From positions 131,497,544 to 131,561,543 of the forward strand of contig OW121852.1 in assembly GCA_933228895.1 (NCBI GenBank): a DNA stretch of 64,000 bases, given 5' to 3'. Positions 53,430 through 64,000 of this stretch are shown in pieces. Source of the stretch: Platycnemis pennipes (taxonomy: Eukaryota > Arthropoda > Insecta > Odonata > Platycnemididae). Below the pieces are notes generated by a model that ran no database searches, had not been told where the DNA came from, and saw nothing but the letters and a program-made list of their open reading frames with translations. A program made the position numbers and the translations under genes. How positions within the stretch are numbered: the first letter of the stretch is position 1; every line of letters begins with the position of its first letter.

Positions 53430-53735
53430 GTTTGAAACCTTCGGGATCATCTCCAATAGGTAACCAAGTAGTCACGTGACATAAACACGAATGTTTCGCA
53501 AATTCGGTGTATTCAAACCGCTGAGTACAACCTCATTCTTTGTTTACACTAGTGTTTTCTCTCGTCTGGGGGTTCTATAGTCCAGACATATATGGAAAAC
53601 TCAAGTGAAAACAATTAATGATGTCGCAAAGAGCGATTCAGACACATTGAATTTGCAAACCACTCGTGCTTGTACCACGTGGCTCCTTAGTTACCTTTTC
53701 GAGATAATCGCGAGGGTTTCAAGCACACGCCCCGT
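53430..53735. mobile_element. M4 fold-back element, copy 2
   Basis: Same arms as 11889-12178 (TTTCGCAAATTCGGTG, GAATTTGCAAACCACTCG, TACCACGTGGCTCCTTAG, TTTCGAGATAAT) with more divergence and a longer centre. Ends GGTTGTTTGAAACC and GGTTTCAAGCACACGCCCC are the extended inverted ends. Confidence 0.75.
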
Positions 53736-53999
53736 GGTGTGCACCGTGATGGATTTGCGTGCCAGCGAACTCCAGAAACGGTGATATTTTCCGCGATCGT
53801 TTTCTCTGCGTGACTGATAAACTGGTTATCCTCAGCATCTGCACCTGTTCTCTCTCTCTCTCTCACCTGAAACTCGTCCACCTCGTCCCTCCCTTCTCGC
53901 TGTCGTCCTCCATCTCGAACGCTCTCTTGTCGTCGTCTCTTTACTGGACGGGGTCTGCTCCCGGAGCGATCGCTGGCAAGCTGTCTCTCTGGGTGTTCT
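53736..53999. other. Unassigned interval
   Basis: CT-rich with a TCTCTCTCTCTCT run. A 99-codon plus frame (53759-54058) runs into the next LINE; no domain. Confidence 0.3.
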
Positions 54000-54495
54000 C
54001 ATCTACACATCTACATAATACCCTGCAAGCCACCTCAAAGGTGTGTGGCACGGGGTGAATTCTCACCAAACATGCACTACATATCATCCATAAAAAAGGA
54101 TTAGTTAGATATACTGTTCTAAACTAGACAATTTAAAAAATATAAAAATAGCAAAGAAAACATGCAAAAACGTGCTGTTAGTTGGGTTACCTTCAAGTCC
54201 TTATACCAACATGCAGCTACCTATGCTATACATTGATTCACTCGTGTTGGACATATTCACCGTTATTCATATCCCACATTATACCAGGAAAAAAGGACAT
54301 TTTGAATCTGTCAGTTCGGCAATCAATTTCTCTAATTTTGTGATTATGGTCCAGTCTACCATAGTAAGTTGGGGTTCGCAAAATATTTTTAACATCATCA
54401 CTGAAAATATGTTCTTGGAATTTATTTAGGAGATTAAGTCTAAATTTCAACCCGCGATCTGACAGTGATTCCCAATTAATTCATTTAATAAAATC
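54000..54495 (-). mobile_element. LINE A 3' end, 5'-truncated
   Basis: Minus strand: ATCTACATAATACCCTGCAAG tail, hairpin, 3' untranslated region, then a 70-codon open C-terminus (54450-54238: LRTPTYYGRLDHNHKIREID, RTDRFKMSFFPG). Near-identical to the chimeric copy's A part. It inserted into CT-rich DNA at TTCTCATCTACA. Confidence 0.85.
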
Positions 54496-54581
54496 ATCTC
54501 GAGCTGTTAGCACAGGAAAGGGTTCTCTTCTCCCGCGCCACCTTGCCTGATTTGGTTTTTCCGCTTCTCTCTTCCTGCCCT

Positions 54582-54899
54582 TCAGTGTGGGACGTCTTCC
54601 GACTCCTGGTGCTCTGGTGTTAATTGGTGCCAGTCTTTTCTAGCCGCACGAGCAAGGGCTTCCCTCATACGTTGATGTCGGGAGAGCCCATTCTCCTGGC
54701 TCAACTGGGAAGTAACTGAGCCGCTTGGAAGGACTAATCGGAGCGCACTCGGACATTGGCGCCGAATGGAATCAATGACTCGCGGAATTGTCAACAATGG
54801 CCTCCCCCGCAATACCTCAACCCCACGAAGAAAAATTCTTCCGTCCTCGGAAGGGGTGTTGGTCGTGCTTCCACAACAATTACCTTCCCAAAAGCCCAT
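54582..54899 (-). CDS. Unrecognised 105-codon open frame
   Basis: Minus frame starting MGFWEGNCCGSTTN and containing RRQCPSALRLVLPSGSVTSQ, then ENGLSRHQRMREALARAARK. The second half looks like a helical protein segment and has a balanced, protein-like composition, unlike most chance frames here. I cannot name a family. It may be a remnant of an unlisted mobile element or a host exon. No homologous copy occurs in the window. Confidence 0.3.
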   Translation of the reverse strand: MGFWEGNCCGSTTNTPSEDGRIFLRGVEVLRGRPLLTIPRVIDSIRRQCPSALRLVLPSGSVTSQLSQENGLSRHQRMREALARAARKDWHQLTPEHQESEDVPH

Positions 54900-55195
54900 T
54901 AGACACGGTTCAGTTTATTGCCCAACGAATCGGCACAACAACAATTGTATTTGGCACAACAACAATTCCTTCCAACTATATATATACCCACTGTACTTTC
55001 CCGGAAAGGCGAAACTTGTCCCGAGTTCCGGTGCGGATTCGCTGCGAATTTGTCGAATTCTGCCGCTCGACGAAGATGAGTCCAATCCAAGGCGTCCTCG
55101 CTCTTGACCTACATCCCAGCCCCTCCTTCCAGACATTGACGTCCCATCCGACGGACGGAGTACTGTATTGAAGTTTTCCACACAACACTCAAGTA
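54900..55195. other. Unassigned interval with opposed frames
   Basis: Frames of 63-127 codons on both strands overlap. AACAACAATT occurs twice (54945-54970). No domain. Confidence 0.3.
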
Positions 55196-55268
55196 TGGGC
55201 CGGTTTACTGGCGAAAATGCTCTTCAATTACTGCGATTCGAACCAGAGCCCTCAGGATGGAAGGCCAC
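55196..55268 (-). mobile_element. tRNA-derived SINE, family S1
   Basis: Minus strand B box TGGTTCGAATCGC, then AGTAATTGAAGAGCATTTTCGCC and AGTAAACCGGCCCATACT, the S1 3' end. Confidence 0.7.
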
Positions 55269-55896
55269 AACTCCGGTCCTATATCCCTGACGATTTTCAG
55301 TGCCCTAACATGAAGAAGTATGATAGTGATAATGCTAATTAGTTTTGCGGCTCATACGAGCATATGTTTCGATTTTGCATCTAAATAAATTAGTTCATTC
55401 ACTTGGTTTCGCGTAAATATTTGTATTGCCTCTTCCGGCGTAACGTACGGAATTTAAATTGTACGCGTTTTTAGGAAGGGGTTAAAAACCTGAGAATAAT
55501 CCTTTCTAACACCTTGCTTGTATAGCCATGGCTCGCTCTCAGAGAGCCACGGACCAATGAACTGTCCCGGTGAGATTTTCTCACCTTAACCAGTTGTCTG
55601 GGACGAAATGGCTTTGAAGTGTATTGTGTCCCATGTTCGCCTTGTTTGTGAGAAGAGGAAACGTAATGTTAGATAAAAATTAATAATTTAGAAATATTTA
55701 AAGAAAAGGTACCGGAACAGGTGGGATCTGAAAAAAATTAAAATGAAGCCAAAAATAATAATTTTTTGTTGGCTTTTATGAAGCTTTCCGCGTAATTTTA
55801 TATCTTTTTCTGTTTGCATAAAGTATTGTGCGGCATGTTACCTATTTTTTTTAATTTTAATGAGTATTATATATATATTTTTTTAATTTTCCCAAT
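55269..55896. other. Unassigned AT-rich interval
   Basis: Nothing recognised. Confidence 0.3.
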
Positions 55897-56843
55897 TAAG
55901 GAGGTTCCACCGTACCTCCGCGATTCAAAATCCCGTAAAAGAGCTATGTTGTTTAATGAATAAATACCGATCCAGAAAAACACCTGTATGGAAAATCATC
56001 TATAGGGTGATAACGCATACACAATAATTTTATGAGTATTATATTGCGCGTTGTAGTTGCATTCAATTGTTTACGAGCTCTTTTAACTCATTTTGACTTC
56101 GGAACATGACTGACGAATTGTTGCCACGTTTAATTTATAAAGTGAGAATACATGCTCAATCCCGCTAATACGTATTCTAAAATAAGTTAAATATTTTCTT
56201 ACTTAGTTTTAAACTATTCCCTTGCAAATACAAATCTTTGTTTTGAATTTTATTAATATTGATATTTTTGAAAACTCTTTGGCAACATTGACGCTGCTAC
56301 CATTTGGAACCATTGGTATTAATTATACAATTTCAATAACAAATGAAATATTTAAATTACATAAAAAATATAAGAAGGACGTTGGTAAGGTATATTCATA
56401 AATTAAGTTGGTAAATAGGCTTGTAAGCACGTTCCGCCACAAGTAACGTTGCCAATGATAACAACATACGGTAGCGCCACTTTCATGTAACTAAGGCTTT
56501 TCTGCTTTTTTTCGAGCAAACATTTATTAATATGAATTAAACAAGTGTGGTAAGGCGAGCACGTTTTTACAATGCTAAATCCTATATAAAATTGCGCATC
56601 TTATATTAGTTTTTCTTCAAAGCGACATTTCTGTTTACATTATTAATCTGCAAATTTTATTGCAATAGCCATGCTCTGCCGTATAGCCACGCATAAAATA
56701 GTCGATTTTCAACCCTTTTTTCTTCAAATGTATGATGGAAAGGCCTCATCATTTTATTGCCAATCGATAGGAGGGCCAAAAAATTGTGTGTCCTGAAATT
56801 TCCACAAAAATGACATCTACTTCATATTTCGGTGGAGCCTCCA
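55897..56843 (+). mobile_element. M3 element, full copy
   Basis: TTAA then GGAGGTTCCACCGTACC at the left; GGTGGAGCCTCC at the right. Collinear with 18940-19872 over its whole length (shared ATACCGATCCAGAAAAACACC, CAAGTGTGGTAAGGCGAGCAC, GCCATGCTCTGCCGTAT), with a small insertion near 56710. Confidence 0.85.
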
Positions 56844-56849
56844 TGAATC

Positions 56850-57530
56850 AATCTAATAGATGTTCTCGGTCTAAATGGAAGTCCGCTGTTAATCGTCCCC
56901 TTCCTCAGGCTCCGCTCTTCGGCGAACTCGTTTGCGTTCGCCGGGCGACTCTCGTGGTCGACTCTCTCCGCATTTAATCGCCAATTCGACTTTTAATGGC
57001 CCCTGTGATTCGCGCAAACGACTTGGACTTGAATTCCGCTTGAAGGTCAAGGCCCTCTGGGGTGAAAGGGAAAAAGTGGCTCGCCGAGTCAGTTTTGTTG
57101 ATTTGCAAGGAGAAGCTATTAGCGGTTGGTAGGGATGAGCGGGTTTAATTTTTTCGTGTTTTCGGGAGAAAGTCTTTCGGAGCGAGTTCCTCTTTTATTC
57201 AAATCAGCTGCGGAAGCCGAGACTTGATTTTCCCGTGTCCTAATTTTGGCGCGTCCGACACGCGTGGCGCTGCTCTCAGCATCCCCCAGGGTCCCTGGCG
57301 ATGGTCCCTGGCGATTTCCTTTCCGCCTACTCCATTTCCCCCTCTTGTAAACATCACGTGACCACCTTCAGTTCCGCGTGCGGTGGTGGTCAAATTTCAC
57401 GTTGCTACGACCTCCCTTTCCTGAGAAAAAGTTGTTTACCATAATTTACAAGAATATTTAAAAAAAAAGTGGTCATATTAAAACTCAGTGAACATGTAAA
57501 CAATAAGTTTGTTTAAGAGATATTTCAGTT
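56850..57530. other. Unassigned GC-rich interval
   Basis: CpG-richer than its flanks, with 60-70-codon frames on both strands. CCTGGCGATGGTCC / CCTGGCGATTTCC is a small tandem duplication at about 57295-57320. No gene called. Confidence 0.3.
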
Positions 57531-57536
57531 TGGTTG

Positions 57537-57830
57537 CATCTACATCTACATAATACCCTGCAAGCCACCTTAAAGGTGTGTGGCAGGGGGTGAACTCTCA
57601 CCAAACATGCACTACATATCATGCATAAAAAAGATTAGTACTTGTATTGGTACTGTTCAAAACTACGCTATTTAAAAAAAGATAAAAATAGCAAAGCATA
57701 CATGCAAAAACATGCTGTTAGTTGGGTTAGCTATAAGTCCTTATACCAACATGCAGCTACCAATGTTATCCATTGCTACACTCGTACTGGATATATTTAC
57801 TGTTATTCATATCCCTGATAGTTACCTAAT
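57537..57830 (-). mobile_element. LINE A 3' untranslated region
   Basis: Minus strand ACATCTACATCTACATAATACC tail, perfect hairpin arms, complete untranslated region and the first scrap of coding (ACTCGTACTGGATATATTTAC). Truncated just inside the frame. Confidence 0.85.
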
Positions 57831-57903
57831 AATATCCCTAACTGTTACGATCAGATCTACATTTTAAAAGTATGTAAAGAATTTTCTAGGCTAGTGCTCC
57901 ATT

Positions 57904-58946
57904 CACTGTAAAAAGTTTATCTGATTTTAAGGTATAAATGCGATCTGAATTTCAGATGCAACATTTTTGAAACAGTGTATGTTGAATTTCAGCACTAATA
58001 TCTTGTCTAAAAATAAGGCGGGGGAAGGACTGAAAATCAGATCAGGTGGAACTTATTTTAAGATAGGCCTATGCTGAATTTAAGACAGCCCTGGTCTGGT
58101 AATAATGCGGGTTGATACTGAAATTCAAGCCTACTTTGAGAGGATGTCTTATTTTAAGGCAGGTGCTGGACTGAAAATCAGACCAGGTGGGACTTATTTT
58201 AAGTCAGGCCTATGCTGAATTTAAGACCAGGGCTGTCTTCTGGGCTAAATTCTTCGATAAAGCAAACTTAGGTAAGTCATAGAATTTTCATTGAAAAAGA
58301 TTTCAGGACTGAAATGGGAGAACATTAAAAATAATTTCAAAGATAATATTTTTACTTTTTAGGAAACAAAGTAATCCATACAAAGTCTTCGATGCCAAAT
58401 ATATGTGCCAGTATCTACAAACCAAGGCAGGTAATGTCACTTGACGAGGGCGACTATTTTTTAGTTCTTACAACCCTGCCACGTTGACAAAATAAGGAAG
58501 TTTAATCTCAGGATACGTCACTCAGACACAACTGGCTCCCTTCTGCAAGCAAACGAAGTATCAACGCCAAATTCTCACACCATTAATTCATCACACGAAA
58601 CATATTTCACCCACTTCCAATAAAATTTGACGAGACTTCGAATTTTACTTATTTACACCTCGTAATACTTGTTGAATTCCATCTCCCTGGTTACGCTCCG
58701 CCCATCAGTCTCTGCTATAGGCAGGTTAGCTCCAATTGCGGAGCCAACCAAGACTTGCTTATTTTCAGCCCGGGTGATCTGAATTTCAGATCTTATTTTC
58801 AATATGCTGTTGTTAAGTTCTTAAAATAAGACGGAGGTATGTCTGATTTTCACGCATGTTGAGTCTTAAATTTAGACTACTACCGTAAAATCAGACTGCG
58901 CATAAATTCAGATCCCACTGAAAATCAGATAAACTTTTTACAGTGT
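57904..58946. mobile_element. M6 inverted-repeat element
   Basis: Ends CACTGTAAAAAGTTTATCTG and its mirror CAGATAAACTTTTTACAGTG give about 25 bp of perfect inverted repeat, then related subterminal blocks built on TCTGAATTTCAG / CTGAAAATCAGA. Two direct copies of a unit of about 62 bp (about 58036-58098 and 58169-58231) carry GACTGAAAATCAGA and TATGCTGAATTTAAGAC. No open frame. The superfamily is not identified. It occurs once in the window. Confidence 0.8.
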
Positions 58947-59499
58947 TGGAAGTAGTTGAGGAATCTGTTCTTTGTTTGGTTAACCTACAATAACGATATA
59001 TATAATAGGATGGAACAAAAATTTTTGTAATGCATAGTTAAACACGGTTTGAAATAAGCTAATTATAATGTAAACTAAGCTAATATATAAGCTAATTATA
59101 ATATAAACTAATAATGTTGGTGTGCGATTGTTTTATATAGGACTGTGGATAAACTTTTAATTTATACCTAAACCGTATTATCTGTCCTCCTTTCCCCGAC
59201 AGTTATTCCGTCTGTCGCCTCTCAGCGGTGTCCTTCCTTCGATATTTTAGGGTCATCGGTGAGGGGGTAAAACCTTTACTTTCCCGTGATTACATGATTC
59301 GACGTAGGCAGGGAATAAAGCTCTCCCGTCTATCTCTTTCTCTCTGTGAAGTGTTTTCGCCACACACGTCAATTTCCTCTAACCTGGAATCCGAGTCTCC
59401 GAGGGACAGAGTAACATTTTGTGGCGAGACATCTGTGTTGTCAGTGGAATACTTTCTTATGGCAGGAGATAAGCGAATTTAAATAAATTATGTAACATC
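58947..59499. other. Unassigned interval
   Basis: AT-rich; an 84-codon plus frame at 59228-59482 lacks a domain. Nothing recognised. Confidence 0.3.
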
Positions 59500-59940
59500 A
59501 AAACGTACCTATATCTGGAGCATGTTTCTTTACGGCAGTGAGGCATGGACGATGACAGCAGCGGAGAAGAAAAGGGTGGAAGCATTCGAAATGTTGTGCT
59601 ATCGAAGAATGATGAAGATAAAATGGATCGACCGAGTGACAAATGAAGAAGTCCTAAGAAGAGTGGGAGAAAAGAGAAGTCTGCTGAAAACTATAAAAAG
59701 AAGACGGGACTACTTAATCGGCCACATCTTAAGATACGATGTCCTGATGAAGACAATCGTCGAAGGAGAAGTGAACGGGAAGAATGGAAAAGACAGGCCT
59801 CGTATGAGTTACATAGAACAGGTCGTAAAGGACGTGAAAGAGAGAAGCTACGTCAATATGAAGAGGTTGGCCGATTGAAGAATCGAGTGGAGGGCTGCGT
59901 CAAACCAATCGTAGAATTGTTGACAAATGATGATGATGTA
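59500..59940 (+). mobile_element. RTE-like LINE 3' fragment, copy 2
   Basis: Frame from 59522: FLYGSEAWTMTAAEKKRVEA, EMLCYRRMMKIKWIDRVTNE, GEKRSLLKTIKRRRDYLIGH and VNGKNGKDRPRMSYIEQVVK, 118 codons, then the CGAGTGGAGGGCTGCGTC end and a GATGATGATG tail. This is the least broken RTE-like C-terminus with a complete 3' end. Confidence 0.85.
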
Positions 59941-61164
59941 AATATTACGCAAATCATTTTTTTCTCGTGGTTCAACCATGCGTTTTTCACATTTTATCGA
60001 AAAGTTTTTATCTGCTAAACTCTGTGAATGACATTTTTCCTATTTCCAGCCTTTAAAGTAATCATTTTGACCGTTTTGATTCAAGTCTTAGTGTACTCTC
60101 TGTCGTTGTTTCAATTAAAACTCATAATTACTCTATACTTTCACAATTTATAACCAGTCAACTCAACACTTCATTTTATTACATGCGTCTCTCTTGACTA
60201 CATATAAACAACACAACAAACTACTATTTAAAAATAAAATTGTTCGTTAAATAAATAAAACTTTCAATACTTTCGTCACTTGAGCCATCGAAAAGTATTC
60301 CTGAGAGACCCGTTCGAGGTTCAAGAGAAAGTCTGAAGTATGGTAGGTACTGATGTCGATTTTGACAGGCTAATTATTCCAAATAACGTTGTTTAAATAT
60401 TTTAATTTGTATTTTCCTGCTTACCCAGAATAAATGGAGTCTGAACTGACACTGAAAAATTGTTTCTGAATGGATTCATTGAATGGTGATCATATCTGAA
60501 GGCCCCTTTTTGTGCATATGGAAGTACATTACCATGGAAAGTCGCTCAATAGTGACTCTTCCATGTTTAAGCATCGACCTTTATCGATTAGTGCTGTATT
60601 CGATACGCTATCGGCTATGATTCCAACTTCCAGGGAAATAAACTCGTTGCCTTTTTCCTAGGAAGTGGAGATATTGCACCTATCACACGGTATCCGGCGT
60701 AATTACGAGGAAAACGTCCGCTAGCAGGACATTGAAGAGTATGAAGAGGATTAAGAGGTCGGAGGAAGACATAATTAAATTTAAAGCAAGCTAAGAAATA
60801 AAAAGAAGGTTTTTCTTTATTCGCAACTTGTGAAAATCGTCGTGTTTGTTTTATGTTGCCTAGAATATATAAATACGGTTGGAACTAAATTGTTTTCTTG
60901 TTGATGTTGCTATGCAAGGGCAGAGCGTCTTTTGGCCTTGATCGGAATAGGTCTACAAAATAGTGCAAAGTTATATAAAGACTTGTCGTTGAGAAAGAAT
61001 TATTATATAAATATGTCACTTAATTTCTTAATTAAGTAGTGATTAAATTGCTTGACGCATCATCGGTGCGGAAGTGTTGTGTAAGCAGTGCGATTCACAG
61101 AAGGTATCCATACACATAGATGGAGGAATATTATCGCTACTGCCATCAAAGCCAACCTTCATGT
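59941..61164. other. Unassigned AT-rich interval
   Basis: About 1.2 kb without a frame over 60 codons and without any repeat I can match. Confidence 0.3.
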
Positions 61165-61262
61165 GTAAAGGTGAATTTACACGTATCAGTTGATTGCTAT
61201 GACATTCAACTGCTAAGCCCCTCTCACACGTGTAAACAGCAACTGCGAAGAGAGTTCAGGTC
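61165..61262 (-). mobile_element. M5 element, left part, split by LINE B
   Basis: TTTACACGTATCAGTTGATTGC and AACAGCAACTGCGAAGAGAG match the right end of the complete M5 copy (5340-5437) in reverse. The element stops at GTTCAGGTCGAT and resumes at about 61863 after LINE B. Confidence 0.75.
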
Positions 61263-61864
61263 GATTCATCTACATCTACACGATACCCTGCAAGCCACCG
61301 CGAGGGTGTTGGCAGGGGGTGAAGATCACCAAGCATGCACTACCGACATGCAAACAAGCAACTATAGGGTCTCATGCAACTAGATTGTTAGTATATATAG
61401 TATTTAAGGGGTTAATACATGCATCATGCACTACAGATTACTCTAAAATATTTCCCCTACCTATCCCTTTACTATGCTGATTACTCTGTTCTCTTATAGT
61501 ACGGGGGAAAAATACCATTTTGAATCTATCAATACAACAATATATCTCTCTAATCTTATTTATCTGGTCGAATCTAGCATAATACGCTGGTGTTTTTAAC
61601 ATGTGCCTAACATCTTCAGTAAAGCTATCCGATTGACATTTCTCTAATAGATTTAATTGTACCTTAACCTACGCTCTGATAATGATTCCCACCCTAATTC
61701 TTTTATTAATTCTGAAACGCTACTCAAACTATCGTAACACCTTTTAACGAACCTAGCTGCTCTACGCTGCACACCGTCTAGTTCTCTGATCAACACTAAT
61801 TCATTGGGATCCCATACACTGCATACTCAAAGTGGGGCTTAACTAGTGAAAAGTAACATCGCGA
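61263..61864 (-). mobile_element. LINE B, 5'-truncated insertion in M5
   Basis: Minus strand: ATCTACATCTACACGATACCC tail, hairpin, complete B 3' untranslated region, then C-terminal coding (ANTT-type shifts present) to the SVWDPNELVL region near 61800. CGAT precedes and follows the insertion (GGTCGAT and GCGATACGGG), a short target duplication. Confidence 0.8.
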
Positions 61865-62110
61865 TACGGGACATATATCTTATACTGTCGATCCACGTTC
61901 GAGCTATTAGCAAAGTTGAAGTTCGTCCACCCTAAAACGGAAATGTATCCAGCACAATCACAAACGGAAAGCAACACACAACGTCTGATACCGGGAAATG
62001 GAATATAACAGCAAGAGTATCCCTTCCCGAAGACAAGAAACTACTCTTTAAAGGATTAAAAGACAAATGAAATGCCAATGGAATGTATTGCTTGAAGAAT
62101 ACATGAATTT
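61865..62110 (-). mobile_element. M5 element, right part
   Basis: Reverse match to about 5310 back to 5090 of the complete copy (ATCCACGTTCGAGCTAT, GGAAATGTATCCA, TTTAAAGGATTAAAAGAC-like). Truncated where M3 begins at 62111. Confidence 0.7.
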
Positions 62111-62474
62111 TTAAGGAGGTTCCACCGTGACACCGCGATTCAAACTCCCGTAAAAGAGCTATGTTATTTAATGAATAAATACCGATCCAGAAAAACACCT
62201 ATCTGGAAAATCATCTATAGGGCGATAACGCATGCACAGTAATTCTATGGGTATGCTATTATATAGCGCGTTGTAGTTGCATTCTTTTTGTACCAACTCT
62301 TTTAACTCATTTTGACTTCGGAATATGACAGGCGTGTTGTTGCCACGTTTAATTTACAAAGTGGGAATACATGCTCATTCCTGCTATTACGTGTTCTAAA
62401 TTAGGTTGATTATATTCTTACGTAGTTTTTAACTATGCCCTTGCAAATAAAACTCTTTGTTTTGAATTATATTA
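62111..62474 (+). mobile_element. M3 element, right-truncated copy
   Basis: TTAAGGAGGTTCCACCGTGAC left end and first 360 bp of M3. It stops at TTTGAATTATATTA where the full copies continue ATTGATATTTTTG; the next base begins a different element. Confidence 0.8.
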
Positions 62475-62908
62475 GGGGAGAGCGGGGTTAAACCGTACTG
62501 CGGGGCTAAACCGTACACCCAATTTCCGGGTCTAGATTTAAAGGTAGAGAAGTCAGATAGGTGTCGCAGTCTAGCGACGGGCCACGCAAGTTTGCAGGAG
62601 TCAGTTCGTTCTGCTGAGCTTACGAATGTCAGTGTTACACTGAAAAAAGTTGTTTTTGTGTGTTCTCTTATAATTTTGGGGCAACGCCAAATAAGAACCT
62701 TTACTATACAATACTACTATACTACAAATAAGTAGAGAACCTTTACTTTCAAACTATTAACTGTAAGACCATAAGAAACTACTGTTCTAAAGCTATCTTT
62801 TGATCACTAGTTATGATAAATTAGGTGATGGGTTTCGAGGTTATGTTACAAAATTCCCACGAGGTACGGGATGAGGCTAAACCGTACACTTCTGTACGGT
62901 TTAGCCCC
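62475..62908. mobile_element. TA-flanked miniature element with GGGGCTAAACCGTAC repeats
   Basis: 434 bp between TA dinucleotides (62473-62474 and 62909-62910). The motif GGGGYTAAACCGTAC occurs twice at the left end (about 62484 and 62502), and the right end has GAGGCTAAACCGTACAC followed by the inverted GTACGGTTTAGCCCC. G-run ends and TA flanks recall pogo-type non-autonomous elements. No coding frame. Confidence 0.7.
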
Positions 62909-62984
62909 TAATGGTTTGTTATGGCTTCATAATTAGGCTGGCATTTATGAAGGAAATATCACAAATATTATAATTTTATAGGCT

Positions 62985-64000
62985 TACTTTACAACCTGGA
63001 TTGGAATATGACGCTAAAGGTTCTGAAAGAAATTGGAGTATCATACAATGACCGAAGAGTTATCCACAGCTTGTATAAAAACCAGGTGGCCATAATCAAA
63101 TCAGGACCCTGCAGTACAGAAGCAAGCATAAAGAAAAGAGTTAGGCAAGGATGTGCACTGTCTCCCGTATTATTCAATGTCTACATCGAGAAAGCCATCC
63201 AAGAAGTCAAAGAAGTCTCCGAGAGTGAATATCCACGGGGAGAAAATCAGCATGCTACGATTCGCCATTGACATCATGGCAGAAACAGAAGGAGACTTAA
63301 AGAAGACACTAGGAATATGGAAAGAACAATGACCAGATATCATCTGAAGATCAATAAAAAGAAAACTAAGGTATTGGTATGCAGTAGGAGAAAGGAAGCC
63401 AGTACCAATGTTAAACTAGGAAAACAAAAAATCGAGGAGGTGGAAGAGTTCTGTTACTTGGGAAGCCGAAAAACCAGCGATGGACGAAGTAAAAGAGAAA
63501 TCGCCAGTAGAATTGCCCAAGAAAAAAGGACATTTTACCAGAATAAGATTCTGCTTACAGCTGCAAATACAAGCGTTGCAGTGAGGAAACATTTTATTAG
63601 AACATACATCTGGAGCATTCTATTATATGGCAGCGAATCATGGACAACAACAGCAGCAGGGAAGTCCAGACTGGAAGCATTTGAAATGTGGTGCTACCAA
63701 AGAATGATGAAGATAAAATGGATCAATCGAGTGACAAACAAAGAAGTGCTAAGAAGAGTGGGAGAGAAGAGATGTCTACAGAAAACATTAAAAAGAAGAC
63801 GGGATAACTTAATAGGCCACATCTTGAGACACGATGGCCTGATGAAGACAATTGTCGAGGGAAAGTGAACGGGATGAATGGAAGAGGCAGGCCTCGTAAT
63901 AGGTATATGGAGCACGTTGTGAAGGATGTAAAAGAGAGAAGCTACGTCAATATGAAGAGGTTGGCCGATAGAAGAATCGAGTGGAGGGTTACGTCAAACC
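62985..64000 (+). mobile_element. RTE-like LINE, longest copy, cut by the window end
   Basis: Frame 63008-63271 covers reverse-transcriptase motif B (RVRQGCALSPVLFNVYIEKA) and a palm loop reading FAID (63261-63272) where FADD is expected. A frame change follows, and frame 63317-63868 (183 codons) continues MERTMTRYHLKINKKKTKVL, YLGSRKTSDGRSKREIASRI, LLYGSESWTTTAAGKSRLEA and RRRDNLIGHILRHDGLMKTI. The sequence ends before the 3' tail. The first catalytic Asp is Ile, so this copy is inactive. Confidence 0.85.

Noticed and set aside
1..64000. CRISPR arrays, operons, integrated retroviral envelope or capsid genes
   Set aside because: Repeats are dispersed, not evenly spaced arrays. No LTR pair, gag, protease or envelope-like frame was seen; all reverse-transcriptase pieces are of non-LTR type.

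Overview
This 64-kb window is nuclear DNA of an animal, most probably an arthropod. It holds spliced exons, tRNA-derived SINEs, three related non-LTR retrotransposon families, RTE-like and Jockey-like LINE pieces, a pogo/Tigger-like DNA transposon, a THAP-coding element, and miniature elements with a DUF4817-like helix-turn-helix that I know mainly from insects. The species cannot be fixed from the sequence. There are no bacterial operons, CRISPR arrays or rRNA genes.

The window is almost entirely transposon-derived. The only convincing host coding sequence is one 86-bp internal exon on the + strand (49888-49973), with textbook splice sites and a peptide resembling the start of a Nostrin-type F-BAR domain. 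The rest is therefore best read as repeat-filled intron and flank. CpG-dense blocks (about 25.5-26.4 kb, 30.4-30.8 kb, 41.8-42.0 kb, 56.85-57.4 kb) could hold promoters or untranslated exons, but I cannot prove a gene in them.

Main layers. (1) Three related LINE families, called A, B and C here, with CR1/L2-like 3' ends. They share a 3' hairpin (CCCTGC...GCAGGG) followed by a short ATGTAG repeat. More than 20 5'-truncated copies lie on both strands; several are permuted or fused, and several have a mutated reverse-transcriptase FADD motif. (2) Four RTE-like 3' fragments ending in a GATGATGATG tail, and one Jockey-like fragment. (3) DNA transposons: a 3.35-kb pogo/Tigger-like element (35531-38878) with 25-bp terminal repeats and TA duplications, whose transposase is broken by one in-frame stop; it sits inside a second, unclassified long-inverted-repeat element (34479-39844). 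A 3.15-kb THAP-coding element with long imperfect terminal repeats lies at 13438-16591. (4) Miniature families, several in multiple copies: 530-bp M2, 935-bp M3 (GGAGGTTCCACCG ends), fold-back M4, M5 (35-bp perfect ends), 1.04-kb M6, a 575-bp hAT-like fold-back with 8-bp target duplication, two mariner-type elements with a DUF4817-like start, and a 434-bp TA-flanked element. (5) tRNA-derived SINEs and a 180-bp retroposon with a CAAA-rich tail.

Nesting gives relative ages: LINE B into M5 (61.26-61.86 kb), a 56-bp LINE tail into LINE C inside the THAP element, pogo into the outer fold-back element, and a SINE into LINE A (40.2-40.47 kb). Between these are several AT-rich stretches in which I recognise nothing.
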